A stretch of 64,000 bases of DNA from Vreelandella stevensii S18214 (GTDB lineage Bacteria; Pseudomonadota; Gammaproteobacteria; Pseudomonadales; Halomonadaceae). Made by a program: the position numbers and the translations under genes. The stretch spans positions 1 through 64,000 of the forward strand of contig NZ_AJTS01000039.1 of assembly GCF_000275725.1 (NCBI RefSeq), given 5' to 3'. The notes beneath the pieces are model-generated. The model saw only the letters and a program-made list of their open reading frames with translations, was not told the origin of the DNA and did not search any database. Positions 55,070 through 63,510 of this stretch are shown in pieces; the first letter of the stretch is position 1, and each line of letters starts with the position of its first letter.

Positions 55070-55580
55070 GCTGCCCCCGGCCGGGAATGACCAGGTTGGC
55101 AAAGTTGCAGGGTTTGTGGCGGCTATCCAGCTGCTCGGCCAGAATGCCGTCCCACCCGGTGCGGCAGGCACCGGTGGAGCCCGGCAGGCAAAACACCACC
55201 GTGGCGTTGGCAAAACCACCCAGGGCGCGGCTTTGAATGGTGGAGCTGCCGATTTCGTCGCCACTCAGCTGGCGAAAGCGCTCGCCGAACCCCTCGATGC
55301 GCTTGTCCAACAGCACCGAGACCGCCTCTGGAGTGGAGTCACGGCCGGTGAAACCGGTACCGCCGGTGGTCAGCACCACCTGCACGCCGGGGTCGGCAAT
55401 CCACTGGGCCACCACGGCACGAATCTGGTACACGTCGTCCGGCACGATACGCTTGTCGGCCAGCCGGTGCCCCGCTTCGGTCAGCCGCTGAACCAGCGAC
55501 TGACCCGAGCGGTCGGTCTCTTCGGTGCGGGTGTCCGAGACGGTGAGCACCGCAATATTCAGGGCTTCCATGGCATCCAT
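55062..55580 (-). CDS. moaB: Molybdenum cofactor biosynthesis protein MoaB (MogA-like)
   Basis: A 172-residue MoaB/MogA-fold protein that adenylylates or otherwise handles molybdopterin. LTVSDTRTEETDRSGQ opens it, and the substrate motif TTGGTGFTGRD and the later LPGSTGACRTGW are clear. AAGGAG lies eight bases before ATG 55580. It begins five bases after the DUF1244 gene and overlaps moeA, forming a DUF1244-moaB-moeA operon. Confidence 0.94.
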   Translation of the reverse strand: MDAMEALNIAVLTVSDTRTEETDRSGQSLVQRLTEAGHRLADKRIVPDDVYQIRAVVAQWIADPGVQVVLTTGGTGFTGRDSTPEAVSVLLDKRIEGFGERFRQLSGDEIGSSTIQSRALGGFANATVVFCLPGSTGACRTGWDGILAEQLDSRHKPCNFANLVIPGRGQHG

Positions 55581-55585
55581 TGGCG

Positions 55586-55930
55586 CTACTCCTTGGGCTC
55601 GTTCTGTGAAGGGGCTTTCTTGCGCGCCTGGCGAGCCTCGAGTGCCGCCAACTGCTCCGGGGTGGCCTCGCCCTGGTGGTTGGCTTTCCATTCGCTGTAG
55701 GGCATGCCATAGACATACTCCCGGGCAGCGTCCATTTCCAGAGGCGTGCCGCGCTCATCGGCTGCGCTGACCAGCCACTTGGAGAGACAGTTACGGCAGA
55801 AGTCCGCCAGAATCATCAGGTCGATGTTCTGCACGTCCTTGTTGTCATCCAGGTGCTTAAGCAAGCGACGAAATGCAGCGGCTTCCAGCTCCGTGCGGGT
55901 CGCGGTATCCAGTTCATCGAACGTAGCCAT
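55586..55930 (-). CDS. DUF1244 family protein
   Basis: A 114-residue protein with the family signature FCRNCLSKWLVSAADERG in the middle, preceded by AAAFRRLLKHLDDNKDVQNIDLM and followed by a charged tail. The CxxC-like pair suggests metal or DNA contact, but no function is known for the family. It is the first gene of the moaB-moeA transcription unit and starts about 45 bases beyond the terminator of the formate dehydrogenase operon. Confidence 0.88.
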   Translation of the reverse strand: MATFDELDTATRTELEAAAFRRLLKHLDDNKDVQNIDLMILADFCRNCLSKWLVSAADERGTPLEMDAAREYVYGMPYSEWKANHQGEATPEQLAALEARQARKKAPSQNEPKE

Positions 55931-55971
55931 GCGGGTTCCTCTTTCAAGACAGGGTTGATATGCAGCATAAC

Positions 55972-55997
55972 AAAAGACACCGCCCGAGGGCGGTGTC
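55972..55997 (-). terminator. Rho-independent terminator of the formate dehydrogenase operon
   Basis: GACACCGCCC (55976-55985) pairs with GGGCGGTGTC (55988-55997), and on the minus strand the stem is followed by TTTTGTT. It lies 34 bases beyond the fdhI stop and before the DUF1244 start, separating the two units. Confidence 0.85.
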
Positions 55998-56030
55998 AGC
56001 GACGATCTTGCGTCATCCTATGGTGGTGCG

Positions 56031-57134
56031 TCAGCCCGGTTTCGTAGAGGGCTCGCTGCTGTCGCCCGCTTTCTGAGCAGCCACCTCTTCCTCGCTCAGC
56101 GACTGCCCCTTGACCTCTTCGTACCACAGGTTGTGGTGCTCCTTGGCCCAGGTTTCGTCTACGTAGCCGGTGGTCATGCCTTCCAGCGACCCTTCGGTCC
56201 CTACCGTACCGATGTAGATGTGCCCCAGCGCCACGGCGGTCAAGCCCAGCGCGCCCACGGCATGGATGATGTTGGCCCACTGCATGGTATCGCGGCTCTG
56301 CCCGTAGTTCGGGAAGTCGAGTACGAAGCCACTGGCCACCACCAACAGCCCTGCGGTAGCCAGCAGCCAGTACCAGACTTTTTCACCGCCGTTGGCAAAG
56401 CCTGCATCCGGGTGGCCTTTACCGACCAGGCCGCCGCCCTGCTTGAACCACTGCAGGTCATGCTTCTTGGGGATATTGTCCTTCAGCAGCTTGACCAGCA
56501 GCACGATCAGCAGGATGCCGAACAGTGGCCCCAGATAGTTGTGGAGCACCTTGGAGGCCGCAATCATCCAGGCCCATACCGCGTCGCCAAACAGCGAGCG
56601 GAAGACGAACTTGCCATACAGCAGGTTGAGACCGGTCAGCGCCAAGGTGATGAACAGCGTCGCCACCGTCCAGTGCAGCGCGCGCATGAACAGTGGCCAG
56701 CGCAGCAGCTTGCGCCCGGTACGTGGCTCATCCAGGTGCTTGCGGCCAATCACCAGATAGAACAGCGTGATCACGCTGGCCATGCCCAAAATGGCAATCA
56801 AACCAAACGGCGAGACCCAGCGATTGCGCAGGATCCGCCACGTTTCACCGCTGGCGTTGATCAGGTTGTAGTTGCTGTCGTGACGCGAATCACGATAGTT
56901 CGGGCCGGTTTCACCGCTGCGCACCTGGCGCCACTGCTCGGCCGTAATGCCCGGAGCCGCCGTGGTCATCTCCCGTTGCGGGTCTGCCTGGGCCACGGCC
57001 AGCTGGCTCACGCCGAGACTGGCCATCAGCAGTAGCAGCATCAGGCACAGGTGCCAGACACGCTTCAGCCCGCGGGCGGCATGCCCGTTGGTCGATGCAG
57101 GCATTTCAACGGTGGTCATGGTCATTGTGGTCAT
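56031..57134 (-). CDS. fdhI: Formate dehydrogenase cytochrome b subunit (gamma)
   Basis: A 367-residue inner-membrane cytochrome b556. An N-terminal signal or anchor segment (about residues 24-48) and a periplasmic stretch precede four transmembrane helices carrying haem-ligand histidines (FMRALHWTVATLFITLALTG; ASKVLHNYLG; IHAVGALGLTAVALGHIYIG). It passes electrons from the FeS subunit to the quinone pool. It is longer than E. coli FdnI (217 residues) because of the N-terminal part. GGAGG precedes ATG 57134. It is the last gene of the operon. Confidence 0.92.
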   Translation of the reverse strand: MTTMTMTTVEMPASTNGHAARGLKRVWHLCLMLLLLMASLGVSQLAVAQADPQREMTTAAPGITAEQWRQVRSGETGPNYRDSRHDSNYNLINASGETWRILRNRWVSPFGLIAILGMASVITLFYLVIGRKHLDEPRTGRKLLRWPLFMRALHWTVATLFITLALTGLNLLYGKFVFRSLFGDAVWAWMIAASKVLHNYLGPLFGILLIVLLVKLLKDNIPKKHDLQWFKQGGGLVGKGHPDAGFANGGEKVWYWLLATAGLLVVASGFVLDFPNYGQSRDTMQWANIIHAVGALGLTAVALGHIYIGTVGTEGSLEGMTTGYVDETWAKEHHNLWYEEVKGQSLSEEEVAAQKAGDSSEPSTKPG

Positions 57135-57145
57135 GACACGCCTCC

Positions 57146-57760
57146 TTAGCCTTTACGGGCAGCATCGTAGGCAAGGTTGTCGGTGCTGGCCTGGGGATTG
57201 TTCGACCACGCTCCATCCGGGTGGCCACGATGGACGACACGCTGACGGAAGATGTCGGCAACGTCCTGCGCATCACCTGCCAGCAGCGCTTTGGTCGAGC
57301 ACATCTCGGCGCACAGCGGCAGCTTGCCTTCGGCAATACGGTTGGAACCGTACTTCTGGTACTCCTCTTCCTTGCTTTCTGCCGGGCCGCCTGCGCAGAA
57401 GGTGCACTTGTCCATCTTGCCGCGCTCGCCAAAGGCGTTCTGCTTGGGGAACTGGGGTGCGCCGAAGGGGCAGGCATACAGGCAGTAGCCGCAGCCGATG
57501 CACAGGTCCTTGTCGTGCAGCACGATACCGTCGTCGGTCTTGTAGAAGCAGTCGGTGGGACAGACAGCCATACAAGGGGCGTCGTCACAGTGCATGCAGG
57601 CCACCGAAATCGACATTTCGCTGGCTTCACCGTCGTTCAGCGTGACCACGCGGCGGCGCTGAATGCCCCACTCGACGTCGTTGGCATTTTTACAGGCGGT
57701 GACGCAGCCGTTGCATTCGATGCAGCGCTCGGCATCACACATGAATTTCATTTGAGCCAT
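57146..57760 (-). CDS. fdhB: Formate dehydrogenase iron-sulfur subunit (beta)
   Basis: A 204-residue ferredoxin-like subunit with four cysteine clusters for four [4Fe-4S] centres: CIECNGCVTAC, CMHCDDAPCMAVCP, CIGCGYCLYACP, and the split CTFC/CAEMC pair. It lacks the C-terminal membrane helix found in E. coli FdnH, so it is held in place by the other subunits. GAGGAG precedes ATG 57760; upstream frame extensions have no ribosome-binding site. It transfers electrons from the molybdenum subunit to the cytochrome b. Confidence 0.94.
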   Translation of the reverse strand: MAQMKFMCDAERCIECNGCVTACKNANDVEWGIQRRRVVTLNDGEASEMSISVACMHCDDAPCMAVCPTDCFYKTDDGIVLHDKDLCIGCGYCLYACPFGAPQFPKQNAFGERGKMDKCTFCAGGPAESKEEEYQKYGSNRIAEGKLPLCAEMCSTKALLAGDAQDVADIFRQRVVHRGHPDGAWSNNPQASTDNLAYDAARKG

Positions 57761-57830
57761 GGTGTTCTCCTCTTGCCGATGCGGACGTTGCCGCATCGGC
57801 CTGCTGTCTGGTCGGGTCGCGCGTGATCGT

Positions 57831-60683
57831 TCAAGCGCGCTCAATACGACAAATGGTGCACTTGGTCTCTTGCATCAGTGTCACCGGGTCGTAGCCGTAA
57901 GTGGTCGCCGTGTTGGCTGCCTCGCCCTGAACATAGGGTGCCGTGCCTTCCGGGTAGCGATCATGCAGGTTCTCGCCCTGGAAGATGCCGCCAAAGTGGA
58001 ACGGCATGAAGGCCACCTTGCGATCCACCCTGGGCGTGACCAGAGCTTTCACCTTGACGCGGCCGCCCTCGGCGCCTTCGACCCAGACATCGTCACCGTC
58101 ACGTACGCCGATATCGTTGGCATCGGCAGGGTTCATCTCGACGAACATTTCCTGCTGCAGCTCCGCCAGCCAGGACATCGAGCGGGTTTCTTCACCCCCG
58201 CCTTCGTACTCGACCAGTCGGCCAGACGTCAGAATGATCGGGTAGTCCGCGCTGTTGTCACGCTCCTGAATGGTCTTGTAGAGCGTGGGCAGACGCATGA
58301 TGGAGTCGAAATCGTCCCAGGTGGGATACCGCTCGACCAGATCACGCCGCGTGGTGTAGAGCGGCTCGCGGTGCTTGGGCACGGCATCCGGGAACGTCCA
58401 CACAACAGCACGGGCCTTGGCATTACCGTAAGGCGCACAGCCGTGTTCGATGGCCACTCGCTGAATACCGCCGGAGAAGTCGGTTTTCCAGTTTTTACCT
58501 TCAGCAGCCTCTTTCTCTTCGGCCGTCAGGTCATCCCACCAGCCCAGGTCTTTCAGCAGCTGGTCGTTGAACTCCGGATAACCGTCATCGATATCGCCGC
58601 CCACCGGGGCTGAGCCTTCGGCCAGCAGATTGACACCGTCGCGCTCGATACCAAAGCGGGCGCGGAAGCCCATGCCGCCTTCCATCACGGGCACGCTGGT
58701 ATCGTAGAGGTTCGGGGAGCCCGGGTGACGGAACTCCGGGGTGCCCCAGCAGGGCCACGGCAAACCGTAGTAGTCGCCATCCGAGGGGCCACCCTGAGCA
58801 CGCAGATTTTCAAAGCTGAAGGTGTGCCAGTTTTGCTGGTGCTCTTTCAGGCGCTCCGGGCTTTGGCCGGTGTAACCCACCGTCCACATGCCGCGATTGA
58901 TTTCGCGCAGCACGTCTTCGATCACCGGACGATTACCTTCCATGGCGTAGTTCTTGACGAACTCGTTGCCAAAACCCAGCTTGTTGGCAAACAGGGTCAT
59001 GATCTCATGGTCGGGCTTGGACTCGAACAGCGGCTCGATGACCTGATCACGCCACTGGATCGAGCGATTGGTGGCGGTGACGCTACCGGTGGTTTCGAAC
59101 TGGGTGGCGGCAGGCAGCAGGTAGACGCCGTCGGTGCGGTCGTGCATGACGGCCGCGACGGTGGGATACGGGTCGACGATGACCATCATCTCGAGCTTCT
59201 GCATGGCCTTTTGCATTTCAACGCCGCGGGTTTGCGAGTTGACCGCGTGGCCCCAGTAGAACATCGCTTTCAGCGCCGTACGCTGGGAGATGTTGTCGTC
59301 CTCTTCCAGCACGCCATCGACCCAGCGCGATACGGTGATACCGTTGGTGTACATGGGCTTGCCGTCGGCATACTCGGTGTCGTCGAAGCGACCTTTCAGC
59401 CAGTCGTACTCCACGTCCCACACCTTGGCCCAGTGCTGCCAGGCGCCTTCGGCCAGGCCGTAATAGCCAGGCAGCGAGTCGCAGCCCAGGCCCAGGTCAG
59501 TGGCACCCTGTACGTTGTCGTGACCACGCAGGATGTTGGCACCACCGCCCGACTTGCCGATGTTGCCCAGTGCCAGCTCCAAGATGCAGTAGGCGCGGGT
59601 GTTGTTATTGCCGGTGGTGTGCTGAGTACCGCCCATACACCAGATCACACAGCCCGGACGGTTGTCGGAAAGCCGCTTGGCCACCTCGAACATGTCGGCT
59701 TCCGAGACGCCGGTGATGTCTTCCACGACGCTGGGCGGGAACTGGGCGACTTCGGCACGCACTTCATCCATGCCGTAGACGCGCTGGTTGATGTATTCGC
59801 GGTCTTCCCAGCCGTTTTCGAAAATGTGCCACAACAGGCCCCAGATGTAGGCCACATCGGAGCCAGGGCGGATGCGCACGTACTTGTTGGCCTTGGCGGC
59901 CGTACGCGTGAAGCGCGGATCGGCAACGATGATGTCGCAGCTGTTGCGCTCCTTGGCAATCAGGATGTGCTGCATCGCCACCGGGTGGGCTTCACTGGGG
60001 TTGGAGCCGATGAACAGCATGGAGCGGCTGTTGTGCATATCGTTGAGCGAGTTGGTCATCGCCCCGTAGCCCCAGGTATTGGCCACACCCGCTACCGTGG
60101 TGGAGTGGCAGATACGCGCCTGGTGATCGGTGTTGTTGGTGCCCCACATGGAGGCGAGCTTGCGCATCAGATACGCCTGCTCGTTGCTGAACTTGGCCGA
60201 GCCCAGCCAGTAGACGCTATCGGGGCCATAGGCGTCCCGCAGTTCCAGCAGCTTGTCGCCGATCTCATTGACGGCGTCGTCCCAGCTCAGGCGCTGCCAT
60301 TCACCCGCGACCAGCTTCATCGGGTACTTCAGGCGACGCGTGGAGTGGCCGTGCTGGCGCAGAGAGGCGCCTTTCGCACAGTGGGCGCCACGGTTGATCG
60401 GGTGGTCGAAGGCTGGCTCCTGCTTGGTCCAGATGCCCTCCTGCACTTCTGCATACACGCCACACCCCACTGAACAGTGGGAGCAGATGGTGCGCTTGGT
60501 TTCGACGGGGGAGTCGAGCACCGGGGTCTTGTTCGCCGCTTCGGTGCGCTGCATCATCGGCGCGCCCATGAAACCAACCGCCGCAACACCGGCCGTACCC
60601 GCGCCGGTACGCTTGAGGAATTGGCGACGAGAGATACCCAGCCCAGACGCGGCCGGAGCTTGAGTTTTACGAGTTAAGCGCAT
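57831..60683 (-). CDS. fdhA: Formate dehydrogenase catalytic (molybdopterin) subunit
   Basis: A 950-residue formate oxidase. A twin-arginine signal (SRRQFLK at 18-24) directs it to the periplasmic side. A [4Fe-4S] site uses Cys67, Cys70, Cys74 and Cys102. The molybdenum ligand is Cys192 (ARICHSTTVAG), an ordinary TGC/TGT codon rather than selenocysteine. Further molybdopterin-binding motifs (FIGSNPSEAHPVAM, GHDNVQGATDLG) are intact, as is the C-terminal domain. Maturation should use the TorD-like chaperone encoded upstream. fdhB starts 70 bases after its stop. Confidence 0.95.
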   Translation of the reverse strand: MRLTRKTQAPAASGLGISRRQFLKRTGAGTAGVAAVGFMGAPMMQRTEAANKTPVLDSPVETKRTICSHCSVGCGVYAEVQEGIWTKQEPAFDHPINRGAHCAKGASLRQHGHSTRRLKYPMKLVAGEWQRLSWDDAVNEIGDKLLELRDAYGPDSVYWLGSAKFSNEQAYLMRKLASMWGTNNTDHQARICHSTTVAGVANTWGYGAMTNSLNDMHNSRSMLFIGSNPSEAHPVAMQHILIAKERNSCDIIVADPRFTRTAAKANKYVRIRPGSDVAYIWGLLWHIFENGWEDREYINQRVYGMDEVRAEVAQFPPSVVEDITGVSEADMFEVAKRLSDNRPGCVIWCMGGTQHTTGNNNTRAYCILELALGNIGKSGGGANILRGHDNVQGATDLGLGCDSLPGYYGLAEGAWQHWAKVWDVEYDWLKGRFDDTEYADGKPMYTNGITVSRWVDGVLEEDDNISQRTALKAMFYWGHAVNSQTRGVEMQKAMQKLEMMVIVDPYPTVAAVMHDRTDGVYLLPAATQFETTGSVTATNRSIQWRDQVIEPLFESKPDHEIMTLFANKLGFGNEFVKNYAMEGNRPVIEDVLREINRGMWTVGYTGQSPERLKEHQQNWHTFSFENLRAQGGPSDGDYYGLPWPCWGTPEFRHPGSPNLYDTSVPVMEGGMGFRARFGIERDGVNLLAEGSAPVGGDIDDGYPEFNDQLLKDLGWWDDLTAEEKEAAEGKNWKTDFSGGIQRVAIEHGCAPYGNAKARAVVWTFPDAVPKHREPLYTTRRDLVERYPTWDDFDSIMRLPTLYKTIQERDNSADYPIILTSGRLVEYEGGGEETRSMSWLAELQQEMFVEMNPADANDIGVRDGDDVWVEGAEGGRVKVKALVTPRVDRKVAFMPFHFGGIFQGENLHDRYPEGTAPYVQGEAANTATTYGYDPVTLMQETKCTICRIERA

Positions 60684-60706
60684 GGCAAATCTCCTGATGG
60701 TCGCCG

Positions 60707-60910
60707 TCAGTCACGCAGCGAGGCGTAGTAGGCACGAACGTGATCCGTCTCGCGGTAATTCACCGACTGGGCTTCACGCTGGCTGGGCGTCTTGTCGCTC
60801 GCCTGTACGAGGGTAACGTGACCGACCGCCGCTGCCGCACCTGCTGCTGCGGTGCCCAGGCCAACGGTCTTCATGAACCGACGCCGTTCAGGGTTATGTG
60901 ACGTGTGCAT
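60707..60910 (-). CDS. Small twin-arginine formate dehydrogenase accessory peptide
   Basis: A 67-residue protein with a TAT signal: ERRRFMKTVGLGTAAAGAAAAVG. It ends in SVNYRETDHVRAYYASLRD. Peptides of this kind accompany this class of formate dehydrogenase operon and may help export or assemble the enzyme. GGAGA precedes ATG 60910. It lies 23 bases upstream of the catalytic subunit gene. Confidence 0.8.
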   Translation of the reverse strand: MHTSHNPERRRFMKTVGLGTAAAGAAAAVGHVTLVQASDKTPSQREAQSVNYRETDHVRAYYASLRD

Positions 60911-60980
60911 AGGGTTCTCCACTGTCATGCTTGTTATGCTTGGGCCGCTGGCCCGGCTATTCACTGACCGCGAACCAGGG

Positions 60981-61592
60981 TCAGGTCACGAGTCGTACTG
61001 GCTGATGGGCGGCTCGGTCGCTGATACGCGCCTGCTCGCTCTCCATGAAGGCACTGCCTAGCGCGCCCAGCGCGGCATAGAAGGCAGCCTCCACGTCAGC
61101 CACATCGTCGAAGCAGCGCTTTGCCCAGGGGGCCAAGTGCTGCTGAAAAAAAGCTACCTGCTCATCTGCCTGAGCTTCTACCAGCATGCCCATGACTTCA
61201 CACACGGCGGCAAGGTGATCCTCGGGCTCATGGGTGCGTTCACTGCGCTCGAAGCCCAGCTCCCTCAGGTCACGGCGCAGCGCCACCAGCGCGGCTTCCA
61301 TGAGCTCACCCTGCTGATACCAGGAGGCATAGGGCACGATATCGCCCTGAATGACGCCCACCAGATGGCGAAAGTGGGCGCGCTGCAGTCGCTCGGGGTC
61401 GGCCTGGGCGGCTGCCTTGGCAAGGCCAGCCCAGCATTCGGCCAGCCGCGTGCCGTCCTGTTCTACCTCCAGCTCGGCCAGCCAGGCCAGGAGCTCGACG
61501 TCGGGCGACTGGCGCAACAGCCGTGCCAGCAGCTGGTAGATATCCCCGCGCAGCGCGTCGACCTCGCTGAGCATCGCCTCGGTTTCACTCAT
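60981..61592 (-). CDS. TorD/DmsD-family molybdoenzyme chaperone
   Basis: A 203-residue all-helical cytoplasmic chaperone. The family core VPYASWYQQGELMEAALVALRRDLRELGFE, with the following EPEDHLAAVCEVMGML, is diagnostic (the E-P-x-D-H motif). It should bind the TAT signal of the catalytic subunit until cofactor insertion. It follows the polyferredoxin-like gene by four bases and precedes the small TAT peptide. Confidence 0.92.
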   Translation of the reverse strand: MSETEAMLSEVDALRGDIYQLLARLLRQSPDVELLAWLAELEVEQDGTRLAECWAGLAKAAAQADPERLQRAHFRHLVGVIQGDIVPYASWYQQGELMEAALVALRRDLRELGFERSERTHEPEDHLAAVCEVMGMLVEAQADEQVAFFQQHLAPWAKRCFDDVADVEAAFYAALGALGSAFMESEQARISDRAAHQPVRLVT

Positions 61593-61596
61593 GGCG

Positions 61597-63312
61597 TTAC
61601 ACCTTCAACTGCGCGTCAGGGTCGCGCATCATGGTTTTCCAGACGTCTTTCACGCGGCAGTCCTCACACATTTCCAGACGCGCCAGCGCATCGCCGGCAA
61701 AATAGGGGTGATTGGCCAGCTTGGTTTTCATGGCGGCCACCGTGCTGACCGTCGCGAACGGTTTGCCACAGCCGATACACTCAAAGGCAGGCTCTTCATG
61801 GCACACGTGGCGCGTTTCACGGGCAGGCGCGGCCAGAAAACCAGGCACCAGCGTGATGGCATTTTCCGGGCACGCCTGTTCACACAGGCCACACTGCACG
61901 CAGTCGGCTTCCAGGAAGCTGAGCACCGGTGTATCGCCGCCTGCCTGCAACGCGGGTGTCGGGCAGTTGCTGACGCAGGCATAGCACAACGTACAGGCGC
62001 TACTGTCCACGTCGATGCCGCCGAAGGCCGCGCCTTCCGGCAACGCTTGACGCTCACCGCTGGGGGTTCCCAGCGCGGCCAGGCGTGCCAGTACCTGATT
62101 CAATCGCGTGCGCTTGTTGGGCTCGCGGAAGCTGACGGCAGTGTCACTCAACGGCAGCAGGCTGGGCAGAGCATCGCGCGCGTCAGTGGCGTTGGCCGCC
62201 ACCAGTTGGATACGTTCGACGGCGTGGCCAAGCGCTGCCAGCAACCCCTGGGCCAGCGCCACCTGATGATTCAGAAAGGCGCTCAAACGGGGCGGCATGC
62301 CCTCGTGAAGCTGAATACGTACTTCAGAGGCGCCGCTGGCCAAGGCCGTCAGCCACTGGTCGTGGCCAGCCGCGCCCAGCTCTTCCAGCGGCACATCGAT
62401 GAGATGGCCTGGCGTGACCACGCCCGCCTGGCGCTCTTGCTCCAGAGTATCGTGAGTAACGAAGCGCAGCACGGGCACCTCGCCTCCCGCCTCACGGTAG
62501 GCCTCGAGCCACGCTGCCAGCGTATCCTGCTGACGGCGCGTTTCGGGCAGCCTGAACTCGATGGCACCGGTGGGGCAGGCGCTGGTGCAACTACCGACGC
62601 CCTGGCACAGAAAGGGATCTATCTCGATGCGGGACTCGATACGCCCCTTGATGCTGGTGATGGCATCCGCCGGGCAGACGTCCAGGCAGCGGGTACACCC
62701 GACATTGCCACTGGCCGAATGCGCGCACAGGTCGGTATTGACCTGGAAGTAACGGGGCTTGTCGAACTCGCCTACCAGCTCGACGGCACTCTCCAGCACT
62801 TGCTGGCGCTGCTCATCGGCAGCCTCGGGAGCGAGTCGCAAATAGCCAGGCGGCGGCAGTTCCCATGGCATCGCGGGCAGCATGCCGGGGGCCGTCAGGT
62901 CCAGCACGACATCGAAGGCGTCACGCTCGACCAGCACTTGTGCCAGATCCAGCGTTTCACCCTGTGAAAACGGCACCTGAAGATGAAACGCGCCCAGGTG
63001 CCCGGTGATAGTGAGCTGCGCCAGCTGCTCGGCACTCAAGGGCTGCTCGATGACGGGCTCACTGCCCATCGGCAGCTCGGCGGCGTCGTTCAGGGTCAGT
63101 AGCGTCAGCGATGCCAGCCCCTGATGCTGCAGTGCGCGAGCGGCGGCTGTCACGGGTTGAACGGCACCGATCAGCACCACGTGTCCACGACTATGGTAGG
63201 TAACGTTGGCGGGGGTCAGATTGACTGGCCAGGAGATACGCCGACGCACCGCTTCACGAGCGGCCGCGTTGCGCTGGTCGTCAATCGACGCCAGTTGGAT
63301 TCGTTGGTTCAT
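61597..63312 (-). CDS. Polyferredoxin-like 4Fe-4S protein of the formate dehydrogenase locus
   Basis: A 571-residue soluble protein with four ferredoxin-type motifs: CTRCLDVCP, CQGVGSCTSACP, CTLCYACVSNCP and CVQCGLCEQACP. A C-terminal pair CIGC...CEDC is spaced like a zinc ribbon or a fifth cluster. The N-terminal 170 residues contain no cysteine motif and have a Rossmann-like hydrophobic pattern (HVVLIGAVQPVTAAARAL). It probably supplies electrons or clusters to formate dehydrogenase, or links it to other carriers. ATG 63312 has GAGCG upstream. Confidence 0.85.
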   Translation of the reverse strand: MNQRIQLASIDDQRNAAAREAVRRRISWPVNLTPANVTYHSRGHVVLIGAVQPVTAAARALQHQGLASLTLLTLNDAAELPMGSEPVIEQPLSAEQLAQLTITGHLGAFHLQVPFSQGETLDLAQVLVERDAFDVVLDLTAPGMLPAMPWELPPPGYLRLAPEAADEQRQQVLESAVELVGEFDKPRYFQVNTDLCAHSASGNVGCTRCLDVCPADAITSIKGRIESRIEIDPFLCQGVGSCTSACPTGAIEFRLPETRRQQDTLAAWLEAYREAGGEVPVLRFVTHDTLEQERQAGVVTPGHLIDVPLEELGAAGHDQWLTALASGASEVRIQLHEGMPPRLSAFLNHQVALAQGLLAALGHAVERIQLVAANATDARDALPSLLPLSDTAVSFREPNKRTRLNQVLARLAALGTPSGERQALPEGAAFGGIDVDSSACTLCYACVSNCPTPALQAGGDTPVLSFLEADCVQCGLCEQACPENAITLVPGFLAAPARETRHVCHEEPAFECIGCGKPFATVSTVAAMKTKLANHPYFAGDALARLEMCEDCRVKDVWKTMMRDPDAQLKV

Positions 63313-63326
63313 GCACGCTCACGGTC

Positions 63327-63372
63327 AATGGGTCGTTCTTATTATTTGAATGGTCGTTTTAATGGTCATTTT
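63327..63372. promoter_or_regulatory. AATGGTCGTTTT direct repeats upstream of the polyferredoxin gene
   Basis: AATGGTCGTTTT (63349-63360) is followed directly by AATGGTCATTTT (63361-63372), and a third degenerate copy (AATGGGTCGTTCTT) occurs at 63327-63340. They lie 15-60 bases upstream of the 571-aa gene in an otherwise empty 198-base gap. They could be an activator site for the downstream formate dehydrogenase genes. Confidence 0.45.
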
Positions 63373-63510
63373 GACACAAGTGCGGCGTAACGCCACTGTC
63401 CTTATGCTTTCAGCGTATGGCGCTATGCCGCCTTTTGCCACTTTCATTGGTCGTATCACTGTCAACGGTGGCCCACCAGACCAACGCTAACCTCATGATA
63501 AAAAAGACAA

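Noticed and set aside
58725-60473. 582-residue open frame opposite the catalytic formate dehydrogenase gene
   Set aside because: It is the antisense shadow of a conserved high-GC gene. It has no recognisable domain and no ribosome-binding site.
57831-60683. Selenocysteine-containing formate dehydrogenase
   Set aside because: The molybdenum-ligand position (residue 192) is an ordinary cysteine codon in an uninterrupted frame; there is no in-frame TGA.
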